Of a stretch of DNA of 64,000 nucleotides, positions 9,263 through 18,303 are shown piece by piece. How positions within the stretch are numbered: position 1 is the first letter of the stretch; every line of letters starts with the position of its first letter. A program made the position numbers and the translations under genes. The stretch spans positions 1-64,000 of the forward strand of contig NZ_JAUG01000012.1 of NCBI RefSeq assembly GCF_000708285.2, in the 5' to 3' direction. The notes beneath the pieces were generated by a model, which was not told where the DNA came from, made no database searches, and saw only the letters and a list, made by a program, of their open reading frames with translations. Origin of the DNA: Pedobacter borealis DSM 19626 (GTDB lineage Bacteria; Bacteroidota; Bacteroidia; Sphingobacteriales; Sphingobacteriaceae).

Positions 9263-9279
9263 GTTATGTTCAAATTTTT

Positions 9280-9690
9280 TTATTTAAAGCTTGCACTAAA
9301 ATCTTTTAATGTTTTAGATGAAAGATTTTTAACCAAAGCGGTTTCGGCATCATCATATAAATCGTTTAAGTGTAGGGTAATCTGCCTCCCTACCGGACAA
9401 TCGGGATTTGGTTCATTTTTGCTTTCGCCTAGCAAACTTTTTTGTTTAACAGCCCGGTATACATCGCCCAGATTAATATCGGCAGGATTTTTCGCCAATG
9501 TAGAGCCTCCGCCCTTCCCTTCTTTGCTCTGCACAAAACCATATTTATGTAGGTTGGCCAATTCCTTCCTTACCAAAACAGGATTACAGTTAATGCTTCC
9601 CGCAATGTATTCTGAATTCAATAGCTGCCCCTTTACCTGATCGAGCAGCGTAAGAATGTGGAGCGATATGGAGAAATGACTGCTATTCAT
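9280..9690 (-). CDS. Rrf2-family transcriptional regulator
   Basis: The protein matches Rrf2 winged-helix regulators: an N-terminal helix starting MNSSHFSISLHIL, LLNSEYIAGSINCNPVLVRKEL (HTH), and the wing SKEGKGGGSTLAKNP. It has only a single Cys in the sensor region (PDCPVG), fewer than the three of Fe-S IscR, so a thiol-sensing YwnA/NsrR-like mode is possible. ATG 9690 is preferred over a TTG at 9717, because the longer start would place the palindrome 9692-9712 inside the coding region. Autoregulation and control of the downstream oxidoreductase are inferred from the paired operators. Confidence 0.88.
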   Translation of the reverse strand: MNSSHFSISLHILTLLDQVKGQLLNSEYIAGSINCNPVLVRKELANLHKYGFVQSKEGKGGGSTLAKNPADINLGDVYRAVKQKSLLGESKNEPNPDCPVGRQITLHLNDLYDDAETALVKNLSSKTLKDFSASFK

Positions 9691-9691
9691 A

Positions 9692-9712
9692 CTGTAACTA
9701 TTTTTATTACAG
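9692..9712. promoter_or_regulatory. Predicted Rrf2 autoregulatory operator
   Basis: CTGTAAC (9692-9698), seven bases, then ATTACAG (9706-9712): an imperfect palindrome of the same form as 9244-9262. It lies immediately before the regulator's ATG, so binding would block its own expression. Confidence 0.65.
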
Positions 9713-9815
9713 AACAAAGGTATAAATATATTGTATAATACAAAAATGTTAAATCTTTATTCCTAATTCATCTAAAGACTATCTTTGTCGCTGAACGTGC
9801 CCTTAAATTAAAATC

Positions 9816-12800
9816 TTGAAAAAGTTCCTAAAAATATTCGCGATTACGATCGTTTCCTTAATAGCCCTTCTAATTGTTATCCCCTATGTAATTCCGCAGA
9901 CGATTACCAAAGAAATTACACAGGTTATTAATAAAAACATAAAAGGCGAGGTAAAGTTTGAAAGCACCAACATTTCCTTTTTCAATCATTTTCCCTCTTT
10001 AACTTTAAACCTGAATAACTTCTTATTAAAAGGCTCTGCTCCGTTCCAACAGGATACGCTCATTTACACCAAAAAGTTAGCTTTAGGTATAAACCTGCTT
10101 TCGTTATTCTCTAAGCAGGTTAAAATTGATCAGTTCTATTTAGACGATGCCCGCATTAATATCCTCAGCGATGAAAAAGGTCATGCAAATTATAATGTTT
10201 ATGAGAGCAAAAAGGAAAACACTCCAAGTACCAGCGAAGGCAACACAGCTATAAAGATTGAAGGGATTTTCATCAACAACAGCAACCTTACTTACAGCGA
10301 CCGTTCAATTCCTATGCTCATCAGAACCAAAGGGCTTAATTACACAGGAAAAGGCGACCTCAGCAATGCGATATTTGACTTAAAAAGCAATCTTTCTATC
10401 AATGAAATGGATGTTTATTATGCCAATACCCCTTATTTAATCAAGAAAAAAATAAATGCCAATCTGATCACAAAGGTGAATACCAACTCCCTTAATTTGA
10501 TTTTCGATGAGAACAATTTAATGATCAATTCGCTTCCAATCCGTTTTGTGGGACATTTTTCATTCTTAAAAGATGGTTACGATATCGATTTCAGAACCAG
10601 GGCGAAAGAAACAGATTTACAGAACATTTTCACTGCACTACCTTTAGAAATTGCCGATAAACTACAAAAAACAAAAGTTAAAGGTTATGCAGAGATTGAT
10701 GCTTCTTTAATCGGGAAATACATTGCTGCCACGCACAGCATGCCTACGCTTTCGTTTAATATGAAAGTAAGAGATGGTTCAATTTCTAATCCAAATGCGC
10801 CAGAGCCGATCAGTAACCTATTTTTAAACTTAAAAACAAAACTTCCTGGCTTGAATACAGATAGCCTATTGATTAATATGGACAGTCTTTACTTCAATAT
10901 CGGGAAAGATTACGTGGCCTCGGTTACAAAAATAAAAGGTTTTAAAGAACCCGAAATCTACACAGATACCCGCTCGAATATCGACTTAGAAAAATGGGCA
11001 AAAGTTGTTAACCTGGATGCCCTACAACTAAAAGGCAGATTGAATATGAACATTAAGGCAGATGGAAAATACAGCAAAAAAGTTGTCCACTCTGGCATAA
11101 GGCAGGTTGATACTGTAATTGCAACCGTACCCAAGTTTTCATTAAAAGTAGCCTTAAACAATGGTTATTTTAAATATTCGGCTTTACCCATTGCAATCAA
11201 TAAAATCAATTTTGATGTACTCGGCTCAAATACCGATGGAAATTATAAAAGCACAAAATTATCCATCGAGAACATCGATATCCAGGCTTTAAGCAATTAT
11301 ATTAAAGGTTATGCAAAATTGCAGACCACAGAAAATACGCCTTTGACTGTTCAGTTGAAATCGGTAATCAATTTTGCCGACCTGAAGAATATTTACCCTA
11401 TAAAAGGTTACGAGCTGGATGGTTTATTAAATATTGATCTGCAAAGCAATGGCCCTTTTAATAAAGCGAAAAAGCTTTTCCCTGTTACCACAGCAACCAT
11501 TAAACTTAACAATGGTAGAATAGTGACAGGAAATTTTAATTATGCCATGGACAACATCCAGGTTGATGCCGATTTAACCAACAACGATGGCACTTTAAAA
11601 AACACCAAATTAAACATTAAACCCATTTCCTTTCGAATGGGCGGGCAGCCTTTTACACTGAAAGCCAATGTGCATAATTTCGAAAATATTGCTTATAGTG
11701 TTTCATCAAAAGGAACAATAGACATTGGCAAAATATATAAGCTGTTCGGGGTAAAAGGTTATCAGGTTAACGGTTTAATTTTCGCGGATGTTTTATTTAA
11801 AGGTTCACAAAGCGATGCAGTGGCAGGCAGATACAATAAATTACAAAATAGTGGCAGTTTAGGCATTAAAGACTTAAATCTCCAATCAGATTTATTCCCC
11901 AAAAGCTTTTTAATCAAAGACGGTATATTTTCTTTTCATCAGGATAAAATGAATTTTGATAAATTCAATGCTACCTATGGGCAGTCTGATTTTCAACTGA
12001 ATGGAAGCTTAAGCAATGTAATTAATTACGTTTTAAATGAAAAAGCCAAGCTTACCGGCGATTTTAAATTGATCAGTAAAAAAATATATGCGGATGAATT
12101 TATGGTTTATGCAGACAATACACCTAAAACAGCTTCGACTACAGCAAACGGTGTGATCATTATCCCCGATAATTTGAATGTTAATTTTGCTGCAAATGTT
12201 GCTGATGTTATTTATAACGGCCTAAAGATTAAGAATGCAAAAGGAACAATGTCTTTAAATAATGGAACACTTGCCCTAAAACAAGCGGGTTTCAATATTG
12301 CGGGGGCACAGGTTGATATGGATGCGAATTACAAGAGCACAAGTACAAAAACAGGCTTATTCGATTTCCACCTTACCGCTAAAGAATTTGATATCGCAAG
12401 GGCCTACAAAGAAATTAAGCTGTTTAGAGAAATGGCCAGCTCGGCATCGAAAGTAAAAGGTGTCGTTGGCTTAGATTATCAACTCTCAGGAAAACTGAAT
12501 GCAGAAATGTTTCCGGTATATCCATCGTTGAAAGGCGGAGGTATACTGAGCTTAAAAAAAGTAAGTTTAATGGGCTTCAAAATGATGAATGCCGTGAGTA
12601 AAGAAACAAAAAGAGACAGTTTAACTAATCCTGATTTATCTGATGTTCAGATAAAATCGACCATCAAAAACAATATTATCACCATCGAACAGACCAAAAT
12701 GAAGGTGGCTGGTTTCAGGCCACGTTTCGAAGGTCAGGTGAGCTTCGATGGCAGGTTAAACTTGAGCGGCCGCTTAGGCCTCCCTCCTTTTGGTTTATTT

Positions 12801-12899
12801 GGCATCCCCTTGAGCATAACAGGCACGCAGGAAAAACCGATTGTGAAACTGAAAAGAAATAAAGAAGGCAAGCTGGAAGAAACAGGAGAAAATAAATAG
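9816..12899 (+). CDS. AsmA-like inner-membrane/periplasmic protein
   Basis: A 1027-residue protein begins with one membrane helix (FAITIVSLIALLIVIPYVI) and continues as a long periplasmic region of repeating short strands, with AsmA features: FNHFPSLTLNLNNFLLKG near the N-terminus and FDGRLNLSGRLGLPPFG near the C-terminus. AsmA/TamB-related proteins form elongated hydrophobic grooves that move lipids or help outer-membrane assembly. Translation starts at TTG 9816; no nearby ATG fits the signal anchor. A TATCTTTG -7-like box lies at 9780-9787. The exact role is inferred from the family. Confidence 0.85.
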   Translation: MKKFLKIFAITIVSLIALLIVIPYVIPQTITKEITQVINKNIKGEVKFESTNISFFNHFPSLTLNLNNFLLKGSAPFQQDTLIYTKKLALGINLLSLFSKQVKIDQFYLDDARINILSDEKGHANYNVYESKKENTPSTSEGNTAIKIEGIFINNSNLTYSDRSIPMLIRTKGLNYTGKGDLSNAIFDLKSNLSINEMDVYYANTPYLIKKKINANLITKVNTNSLNLIFDENNLMINSLPIRFVGHFSFLKDGYDIDFRTRAKETDLQNIFTALPLEIADKLQKTKVKGYAEIDASLIGKYIAATHSMPTLSFNMKVRDGSISNPNAPEPISNLFLNLKTKLPGLNTDSLLINMDSLYFNIGKDYVASVTKIKGFKEPEIYTDTRSNIDLEKWAKVVNLDALQLKGRLNMNIKADGKYSKKVVHSGIRQVDTVIATVPKFSLKVALNNGYFKYSALPIAINKINFDVLGSNTDGNYKSTKLSIENIDIQALSNYIKGYAKLQTTENTPLTVQLKSVINFADLKNIYPIKGYELDGLLNIDLQSNGPFNKAKKLFPVTTATIKLNNGRIVTGNFNYAMDNIQVDADLTNNDGTLKNTKLNIKPISFRMGGQPFTLKANVHNFENIAYSVSSKGTIDIGKIYKLFGVKGYQVNGLIFADVLFKGSQSDAVAGRYNKLQNSGSLGIKDLNLQSDLFPKSFLIKDGIFSFHQDKMNFDKFNATYGQSDFQLNGSLSNVINYVLNEKAKLTGDFKLISKKIYADEFMVYADNTPKTASTTANGVIIIPDNLNVNFAANVADVIYNGLKIKNAKGTMSLNNGTLALKQAGFNIAGAQVDMDANYKSTSTKTGLFDFHLTAKEFDIARAYKEIKLFREMASSASKVKGVVGLDYQLSGKLNAEMFPVYPSLKGGGILSLKKVSLMGFKMMNAVSKETKRDSLTNPDLSDVQIKSTIKNNIITIEQTKMKVAGFRPRFEGQVSFDGRLNLSGRLGLPPFGLFGIPLSITGTQEKPIVKLKRNKEGKLEETGENK

Positions 12900-13017
12900 C
12901 GCTATTAACGAAGGACAAGCCTTAAACGGTTGTTGTATTGCTTTTCCAAAAAGCTAAAGCAAAACCACTGGCTTATCCTATTTGATTTTCGACCCTGAAA
13001 AAAGCCTTTAAATTTCG

Positions 13018-13025
13018 TACTTTTG
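13018..13025 (+). promoter_or_regulatory. -7 box very close to the ABC-F start codon
   Basis: TACTTTTG at 13018-13025 fits TAnnTTTG and is only eight bases before the ATG at 13034, implying an almost leaderless transcript if used. No TTTG at the correct upstream spacing is seen, so support is moderate. Confidence 0.45.
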
Positions 13026-13033
13026 CAGCCGAA

Positions 13034-14938
13034 ATGATTTCAATAAATAATTTAACCTTCCTGATTGGCTCAAGGGCCTTGTACGATGACGCGAACTGGC
13101 ACATTAAACCTGGCGACAGAGCTGGCTTAATCGGCGCCAATGGAACAGGAAAATCAACACTTTTAAAAATAATTGTAGGCGAATATGCACCGAGTTCGGG
13201 TACTGTTTCCATGTCTAAAGACCTGAAAATTGGCTACCTAAACCAGGATTTACTTTCTTACGATTCGCACCATAGCATTTTGCATGTGGCCATGGAAGCT
13301 TTTGAGCGCCAAAACCAATTGCATGATGAGATTGAGGAACTGCTTAAAAAAATCGAAACGGATTATAGCGAAGAGGTTTTATTTAAATTAAGCGATAAAC
13401 AGCAAGAGTTTGAAGCTTTAGATGGCTATAACATCGAATACAGGGCAAACGAAATTTTAGCTGGTTTAGGTTTTAGTACAGCAGACCAATTGCGCCCGTT
13501 AAATACCTTCTCGGGAGGTTGGCGTATGCGTGTAATGCTGGCTAAAATATTACTGCAAACTCCTGATATCCTATTACTGGATGAGCCTACCAACCACATG
13601 GATTTACCTTCTATTAAATGGTTGGAAAACTATTTAATGGGCTTTGAAGGTGCCATTGTAATTGTGTCTCACGATAGGTATTTCTTAGATAAGATTGTAA
13701 ACCGTACGGTCGAATCGCGCAAAGGAAAATTAACCGTATATGCGGGTAACTACAGCTTCTATGTTGAAGAAAAAGCCTTACGTGGCGAAATCCAAAAGGG
13801 TGAATTTAAAAACCAACAGGCTAAAATAAAACAGGAAGAGCGTTTAATTGAGCGTTTTAAAGCAAAGGCGAGTAAGGCTAAAATGGCACAATCGCGGATG
13901 AAAGCTTTAGATAAGATGGAGCGTATTGATGATGTAGATGATGATAATCCGACCGTAAATTTCGCTTTCAAATTTTCTAAACCATCAGGCAGGCACGTGG
14001 TGCGTATAGAACACGCCAATAAGAGCTATCCAAATGTGCACATTTTAGATGATGCTGAGGGTGTAATTGAAAAAGGTGATAAAATTGCCTTGATCGGTGC
14101 AAACGGTAAGGGTAAATCTACTTTATTGAGAATGATTGCCGGAACCGAAAAATTTGAAGGTTTCTGCGAAACCGGTCATAATGTTACCACCACTTTCTTT
14201 GCGCAGCATCAATTAGAATCACTGCATTTAGAAAATTCGATTTTAGAAGAATTACAGGCATTTGCCCCAAAACATAGCGATACCGAATTACGTAGTATTT
14301 TAGGTTGTTTCCTTTTTACCGGCGATGATGTTTTCAAAAAAATCAAAGTGCTTTCGGGAGGGGAAAAATCGCGTGTGGCCCTGGCCAAATCATTAACAAC
14401 GGATTCGAATTTCCTGATTCTGGATGAGCCTACCAACCACTTGGATATCCAATCGGTTAATATTCTGATTCAAGCATTACACCAGTTTGAAGGTACTTTT
14501 ATTGCGGTATCTCACGATAGGTACTTCCTGGATAATGTAGCCAACAAAATCTGGTTCATCGAAGGCGAAAAGATTAAACAATACCCTGGTACTTATGCCG
14601 AATATGAAGAATGGAATAGCAAAAGGGTAATTCCTGTGGCTAAACCTATTCCGGTTAAAATGCCTGAGAAAAAGGAACAGCCAAAAGTTGTTACGCCAAA
14701 TACAGCCAACCAATTAAAAAAGCTGAACGACGAACTGCAAAAAACAGAAAAGCTGATTACCGAACTGGAGCAGAATGTTAAAAATATTGAAGCAGAATTG
14801 GCTGATGAGCATGTTTACGCCAAAGCCGATAAATTAGCCGAAGCCAACAAACGTTATTTAGCAACTAAACAGGAGTTAGACTCCAACCAAAATAAATGGG
14901 AAAGTTTAGCTGCTGAGATTATGGAGCTGGAAGGATAG
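13034..14938 (+). CDS. ABC-F family ATPase
   Basis: Two ABC domains lie in one soluble chain: Walker A GANGTGKST (about 34-42), signature SGGWRMRVMLAKILL and Walker B ILLLDEPTNHMD; then a linker with charged helices (about 240-300); then Walker A GANGKGKST (about 354), signature LSGGEKSRVALAK and Walker B LILDEPTNHLD. The C-terminus (from about 545) is a Lys/Glu-rich coiled coil, as in Uup-type ABC-F proteins. No membrane segment is present. ABC-F proteins act on ribosomes to relieve stalls or protect against antibiotics. A strong terminator follows. The subgroup is inferred from the C-terminal coiled coil. Confidence 0.92.
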   Translation: MISINNLTFLIGSRALYDDANWHIKPGDRAGLIGANGTGKSTLLKIIVGEYAPSSGTVSMSKDLKIGYLNQDLLSYDSHHSILHVAMEAFERQNQLHDEIEELLKKIETDYSEEVLFKLSDKQQEFEALDGYNIEYRANEILAGLGFSTADQLRPLNTFSGGWRMRVMLAKILLQTPDILLLDEPTNHMDLPSIKWLENYLMGFEGAIVIVSHDRYFLDKIVNRTVESRKGKLTVYAGNYSFYVEEKALRGEIQKGEFKNQQAKIKQEERLIERFKAKASKAKMAQSRMKALDKMERIDDVDDDNPTVNFAFKFSKPSGRHVVRIEHANKSYPNVHILDDAEGVIEKGDKIALIGANGKGKSTLLRMIAGTEKFEGFCETGHNVTTTFFAQHQLESLHLENSILEELQAFAPKHSDTELRSILGCFLFTGDDVFKKIKVLSGGEKSRVALAKSLTTDSNFLILDEPTNHLDIQSVNILIQALHQFEGTFIAVSHDRYFLDNVANKIWFIEGEKIKQYPGTYAEYEEWNSKRVIPVAKPIPVKMPEKKEQPKVVTPNTANQLKKLNDELQKTEKLITELEQNVKNIEAELADEHVYAKADKLAEANKRYLATKQELDSNQNKWESLAAEIMELEG

Positions 14939-14966
14939 TTTTAGCCCCCCATTAAAGCATATTAAG

Positions 14967-14992
14967 GCCACAGAAATTCTGTGGCTTTTTTT
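14967..14992 (+). terminator. Intrinsic terminator after ABC-F gene
   Basis: GCCACAG (14967-14973) pairs with CTGTGGC (14979-14985) around AAATT, followed by seven T. Confidence 0.9.
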
Positions 14993-15464
14993 GTTGCCAC
15001 GGAAGCGCAGAAACACGGAAACAACATTTAAGACTATGTCATGCTGAGGCACGAAGCATCTGCAACCTAAGTGTGCTAACGGATGTTATCATCTGGCTTT
15101 GTTTATGAATTCATCATTTAGTGTCAGATAGCAATATCTGACACCTCGGATAGAGGCATTGATTTGGTTAAACGCTTCGTTGCGTCATCTCCTGAAGCGC
15201 AGCGGAACGGAGAGATCTATTCCGAAGATTTTGCTTCGCAGAATCTTCGGGTTCTCGACTGCGTTACACTCCGCTCGAAATGACGGCACGCTGGAAATCT
15301 TCCGTGTCCATCCGTGCTTCCGTGGCAACCATCCAATGTGCAGTCAGATGTTACCATCTGACTGTTAAGTGATCATTAGGAAATCCAAAAAATAGAATTT
15401 ATATGCAAATTAATCAGATCAGTGTCAGATAGAAATACCTGACACCACGAATAAATTACTCCAT
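14993..15464. repeat. Gene-free spacer with paired GTGTCAGATA palindromes
   Basis: No gene is seen. Two near-perfect hairpins occur: one at about 15121-15144 (GTGTCAGATA ... TATCTGACAC) and one at 15422-15445 (GTGTCAGATA ... TACCTGACAC). Each is preceded by a GATGTTAYCATCTG palindrome (about 15075-15090 and 15345-15360). Fragments of the CACGGAAGC.../GCTTCCGTGG repeat also occur. This is dispersed repeat DNA. Confidence 0.6.
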
Positions 15465-15495
15465 TTTGCCACTTCCCAATAAAACTTTACTTTTA
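15465..15495 (+). promoter_or_regulatory. Promoter of the DUF5103 gene
   Basis: TTTG at 15465-15468 and TACTTTTA at 15488-15495 are 19 bases apart, close to the Bacteroidota consensus. The ATG at 15499 follows within four bases of the -7 box, so the transcript would be nearly leaderless. Confidence 0.5.
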
Positions 15496-15498
15496 GCC

Positions 15499-16776
15499 AT
15501 GCAGAAAATATTAATTCCGATTTTATTTTTCATTTCTACCCTGGCCTTTGCGCAAAACGACAAAACGTTTACCAACGGGAATAAAATTTATCTTCCAAAT
15601 ATTAAAACTGTACTTTGCTATAACAGCAATAAAGAGCAGAGCCTACCTGTAATTATGCTCAATTCTTCAGAAACGATAACTTTTTCGTTCGACGATTTAC
15701 TTGCAGGCACCAAAAACTACTGGTATACCATTGAGCATTGCACCGCAGAATGGGAGACTTCGAAAATTTCGAGCATCGATTATTTGGGAAGTTTTAACGA
15801 CGACCGCATCATCAACTATCGCTACTCTTCTAACACCACAAGAAAATACACCCATTACGAAATCAGTTTACCCAATACCCAAATACAGCCGAAAATTGGA
15901 GGTAATTATGTGTTAAAAGTTTATTTAGATGGCGATAAAAACCAACCTGTTATTTCGCAACGCTTCTACATCCTCGATAGTCAGGTTGCCATAGCGGCAG
16001 AAGTAAACAATTCCATGCAGGTTGAAAACAGGAACTACAAACAAAAAATCAATTTCACCATTAACCATGCTTTTCCCATCCCGAACCCCTACCAGGATAT
16101 AAAAGCAGTAGTGATGCAAAACTTCAATGCCAATACTATCCAGGTTAATACTAAACCATCTTTTGTAAGACCAAACCAATTGGTTTATAACGACCTCAAT
16201 ACGAATGATTTTTGGGGAGATAACGAATTTAGAAAATTTGATACGAGGAGTTTGCGTTACAAGGCTGATAATGTTAAAGATATTTATCGCGATAATCAAT
16301 CCGTAAACGTGATGCTTTTTCAGGATGCCCCCAGAACTGTTGGTGCATTTGCTAACCAATACGATGAAAACGGAAACTTTTTTATCCGCAATACCGACGG
16401 GCGTGACGATAAAACAGAAGCAGAGTACATGAGTGTTTTATTTACATTAAATGCTCCGGCACCCAGCCCGAATGGCGATGCTTATGTTGTTGGCCAGTTT
16501 AATAATTATACCGTGAGCAATGAAAATAAACTGTTATATGATGCCAACAGGAAACAGTTTTACGGTAATGTTATACTTAAACAAGGCCTATACGATTATG
16601 AGTTTGCCTGGTTTAATAAAGACACCAAGGTAATGGAAACCAAACCTTTCGAAGGTGCATTCTTTCAGACCGAAAACAGCTATCAGATCTTTGTTTATTA
16701 TCGCCGCCCCGGTGCGCGCTGGGATACATTGATTGGTTATACCAATTTGAGCAATAAAGTTACCGATAGAAGGTAA
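15499..16776 (+). CDS. DUF5103 domain-containing secreted protein
   Basis: From ATG 15499 the product is 425 residues with a signal peptide (MQKILIPILFFISTLAFAQ). It shows the conserved DUF5103 pattern: LPVIMLNSSETITFSFDDL, WYTIEHCTAEWE, YTHYEISLPN, and the later VVGQFNNYT and YEFAWFN segments with immunoglobulin-like strand spacing. DUF5103 proteins are widespread, exported and of unknown role in Bacteroidota. A longer frame from 15466 adds residues before a good signal peptide and would conflict with the promoter boxes, so it is not used. Confidence 0.85.
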   Translation: MQKILIPILFFISTLAFAQNDKTFTNGNKIYLPNIKTVLCYNSNKEQSLPVIMLNSSETITFSFDDLLAGTKNYWYTIEHCTAEWETSKISSIDYLGSFNDDRIINYRYSSNTTRKYTHYEISLPNTQIQPKIGGNYVLKVYLDGDKNQPVISQRFYILDSQVAIAAEVNNSMQVENRNYKQKINFTINHAFPIPNPYQDIKAVVMQNFNANTIQVNTKPSFVRPNQLVYNDLNTNDFWGDNEFRKFDTRSLRYKADNVKDIYRDNQSVNVMLFQDAPRTVGAFANQYDENGNFFIRNTDGRDDKTEAEYMSVLFTLNAPAPSPNGDAYVVGQFNNYTVSNENKLLYDANRKQFYGNVILKQGLYDYEFAWFNKDTKVMETKPFEGAFFQTENSYQIFVYYRRPGARWDTLIGYTNLSNKVTDRR

Positions 16777-17303
16777 GTCAGCTTGCAATAATGATGTGTC
16801 AAAATGTAAAACAAACGGTATAAGGTATATAAGCTTAAATGACCTTATATTCCTTATGTGGCAAAAAACCTTTTACCTACTCTTAGACAATTAATTATAA
16901 CTAAGATTGACTTAAAAGATCTTCGCCAATTAGATCCTGAAACAAGTACCATTGACAGAATCTATAGAAAGGTCGTCATTGCGAGGAACGAAGCAATCTT
17001 AAAGCGCACGCTAGTAGCGATCGTTGTAAGATTGCTTCGTCGGCTGAAAAAGCCTTCTCGCAATGACGATTCCTCGTAGCCTATTACTCCAAAAAAGATC
17101 CTCTGTCATCTTTATTGATTTTTACAAAATAAATTATCCCTCAGGATGACGATAGCTTTAATTGTCAGTTTGACTTTTAATGTTACATTTCTTACCTTTA
17201 TTGTTACATAAGTTTTCTTTGTTTTAAATGTGGTTATTTACTTTAGTGTTTCAGAAAGCAACCAGATAAACACCTAGAGAATAAGTGTGTCTAACCAAAA
17301 ATT
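16777..17303. repeat. Gene-free spacer holding a ~97-bp palindromic repeat
   Basis: An inverted-repeat element at 16973-17069 starts TCGTCATTGCGAG and ends CTCGCAATGACGA. Inside it, GAAGCAATCTT faces AAGATTGCTTCG, so it can fold end to end. A second, longer member lies at 27895-28019. The flank TATTACTCCAAAAAAGAT... (about 17080-17150) also recurs downstream of the second member (about 28326-28400). No gene is seen; the upstream signals of the SUMF1 operon lie in the last 130 bases. Confidence 0.75.
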
Positions 17304-18269
17304 ATGTTTAAAAAGTTAATTGCCGTAGCATTAATTACCTATCCTTGTGCACAGATTTCAGCACAAACTTCTAGTGACTCGTACACACAATCCATTAATG
17401 GAACAAAATTAAAATTCGACATGCAGGCTATACCAGCAGGCAAATTTAAGATGGGAAGTAAAACAGGGAAACCTGATGAACAACCTGTTCACGAGGTTAA
17501 ACTCGATGCTTTCTGGATTGGAAAACATGAAGTAACCTGGGATATTTTCGAACCTTTTCTTTATCGCGATTACGAAAAACAAGCCAGCATAAGTGCTATT
17601 CCAGCCGAGGTAGATGCGGTAACCAGACCTACAAAACCCTATCTTGATATGACTTTTGGCATGGGTAAAGAGCATCAGCCAGCGGTAGCAATGACACAAT
17701 ATAATGCCATCCAGTTTTGCAAATGGCTTTATGTGCGTACAGGTATTTTCTACCGTTTACCAACAGAAGCCGAATGGGAATATGCCTGTAAAGCAGGTAC
17801 AGAAACCAATTATTCTTTTGGTAATGATGCAACCAAATTAGGAGATTATGCCTGGTATAAAGACAATAGCGACAATAAAACTCATCAGGTAGGGCAAAAA
17901 AAACCAAATGCGTGGGGATTATTTGACATGTACGGAAACGTTAGCGAATGGACTTACGACCAATATATCGCTGATTTCTATAGTCAAAGCAAGGATAAAA
18001 CTGCAGAAAACCCTGTGGCAGTACCCGAAAAACTCTACCCAAATGTAGTTCGCGGTGGCTCTTATGATGAAACACCGAACAACCTGACATCAACAGTTAG
18101 GTTAGCGTCTGATCCATCATGGAAACAATTAGATCCACAGATTCCGAAAAGCAATTGGTGGTTCCCCGAAGCGCCATTTGTAGGCATGCGTTTAGTACGA
18201 CCAGCTAAAACGCCATCAAAAGCCGAAATTGATGCTTATTACAATAAGCAACCTATAAAAGACTTTTAA
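17304..18269 (+). CDS. Secreted SUMF1/FGE-fold protein lacking the catalytic cysteines
   Basis: The 321-residue product has a signal peptide ending near ISAQ. It then carries the formylglycine-generating-enzyme fold: IPAGKFKMGS (about 43-52), HEVKLDAFWIGKHEVT, RLPTEAEWEYACKAG (151-165), WGLFDMYGNVSEWTYD and RGGSYDE (250-256), ending FVGMRLVRP. True FGEs have Cys shortly after the RGGSW motif; here that region reads Y-D-E-T-P-N-N with no Cys, so sulfatase activation is unlikely. Many Bacteroidota SUMF1 proteins are structural or carbohydrate-associated. It heads a four-gene operon with Gfo/Idh, ApbE and TIM-barrel genes. Confidence 0.85.
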   Translation: MFKKLIAVALITYPCAQISAQTSSDSYTQSINGTKLKFDMQAIPAGKFKMGSKTGKPDEQPVHEVKLDAFWIGKHEVTWDIFEPFLYRDYEKQASISAIPAEVDAVTRPTKPYLDMTFGMGKEHQPAVAMTQYNAIQFCKWLYVRTGIFYRLPTEAEWEYACKAGTETNYSFGNDATKLGDYAWYKDNSDNKTHQVGQKKPNAWGLFDMYGNVSEWTYDQYIADFYSQSKDKTAENPVAVPEKLYPNVVRGGSYDETPNNLTSTVRLASDPSWKQLDPQIPKSNWWFPEAPFVGMRLVRPAKTPSKAEIDAYYNKQPIKDF

Positions 18270-18303
18270 CCGACACTATCTAACCAAAATAAAAACTAAA
18301 CAC

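Noticed and set aside
17304-18269. Active formylglycine-generating enzyme
   Set aside because: The catalytic cysteines after the RGGS motif are absent.
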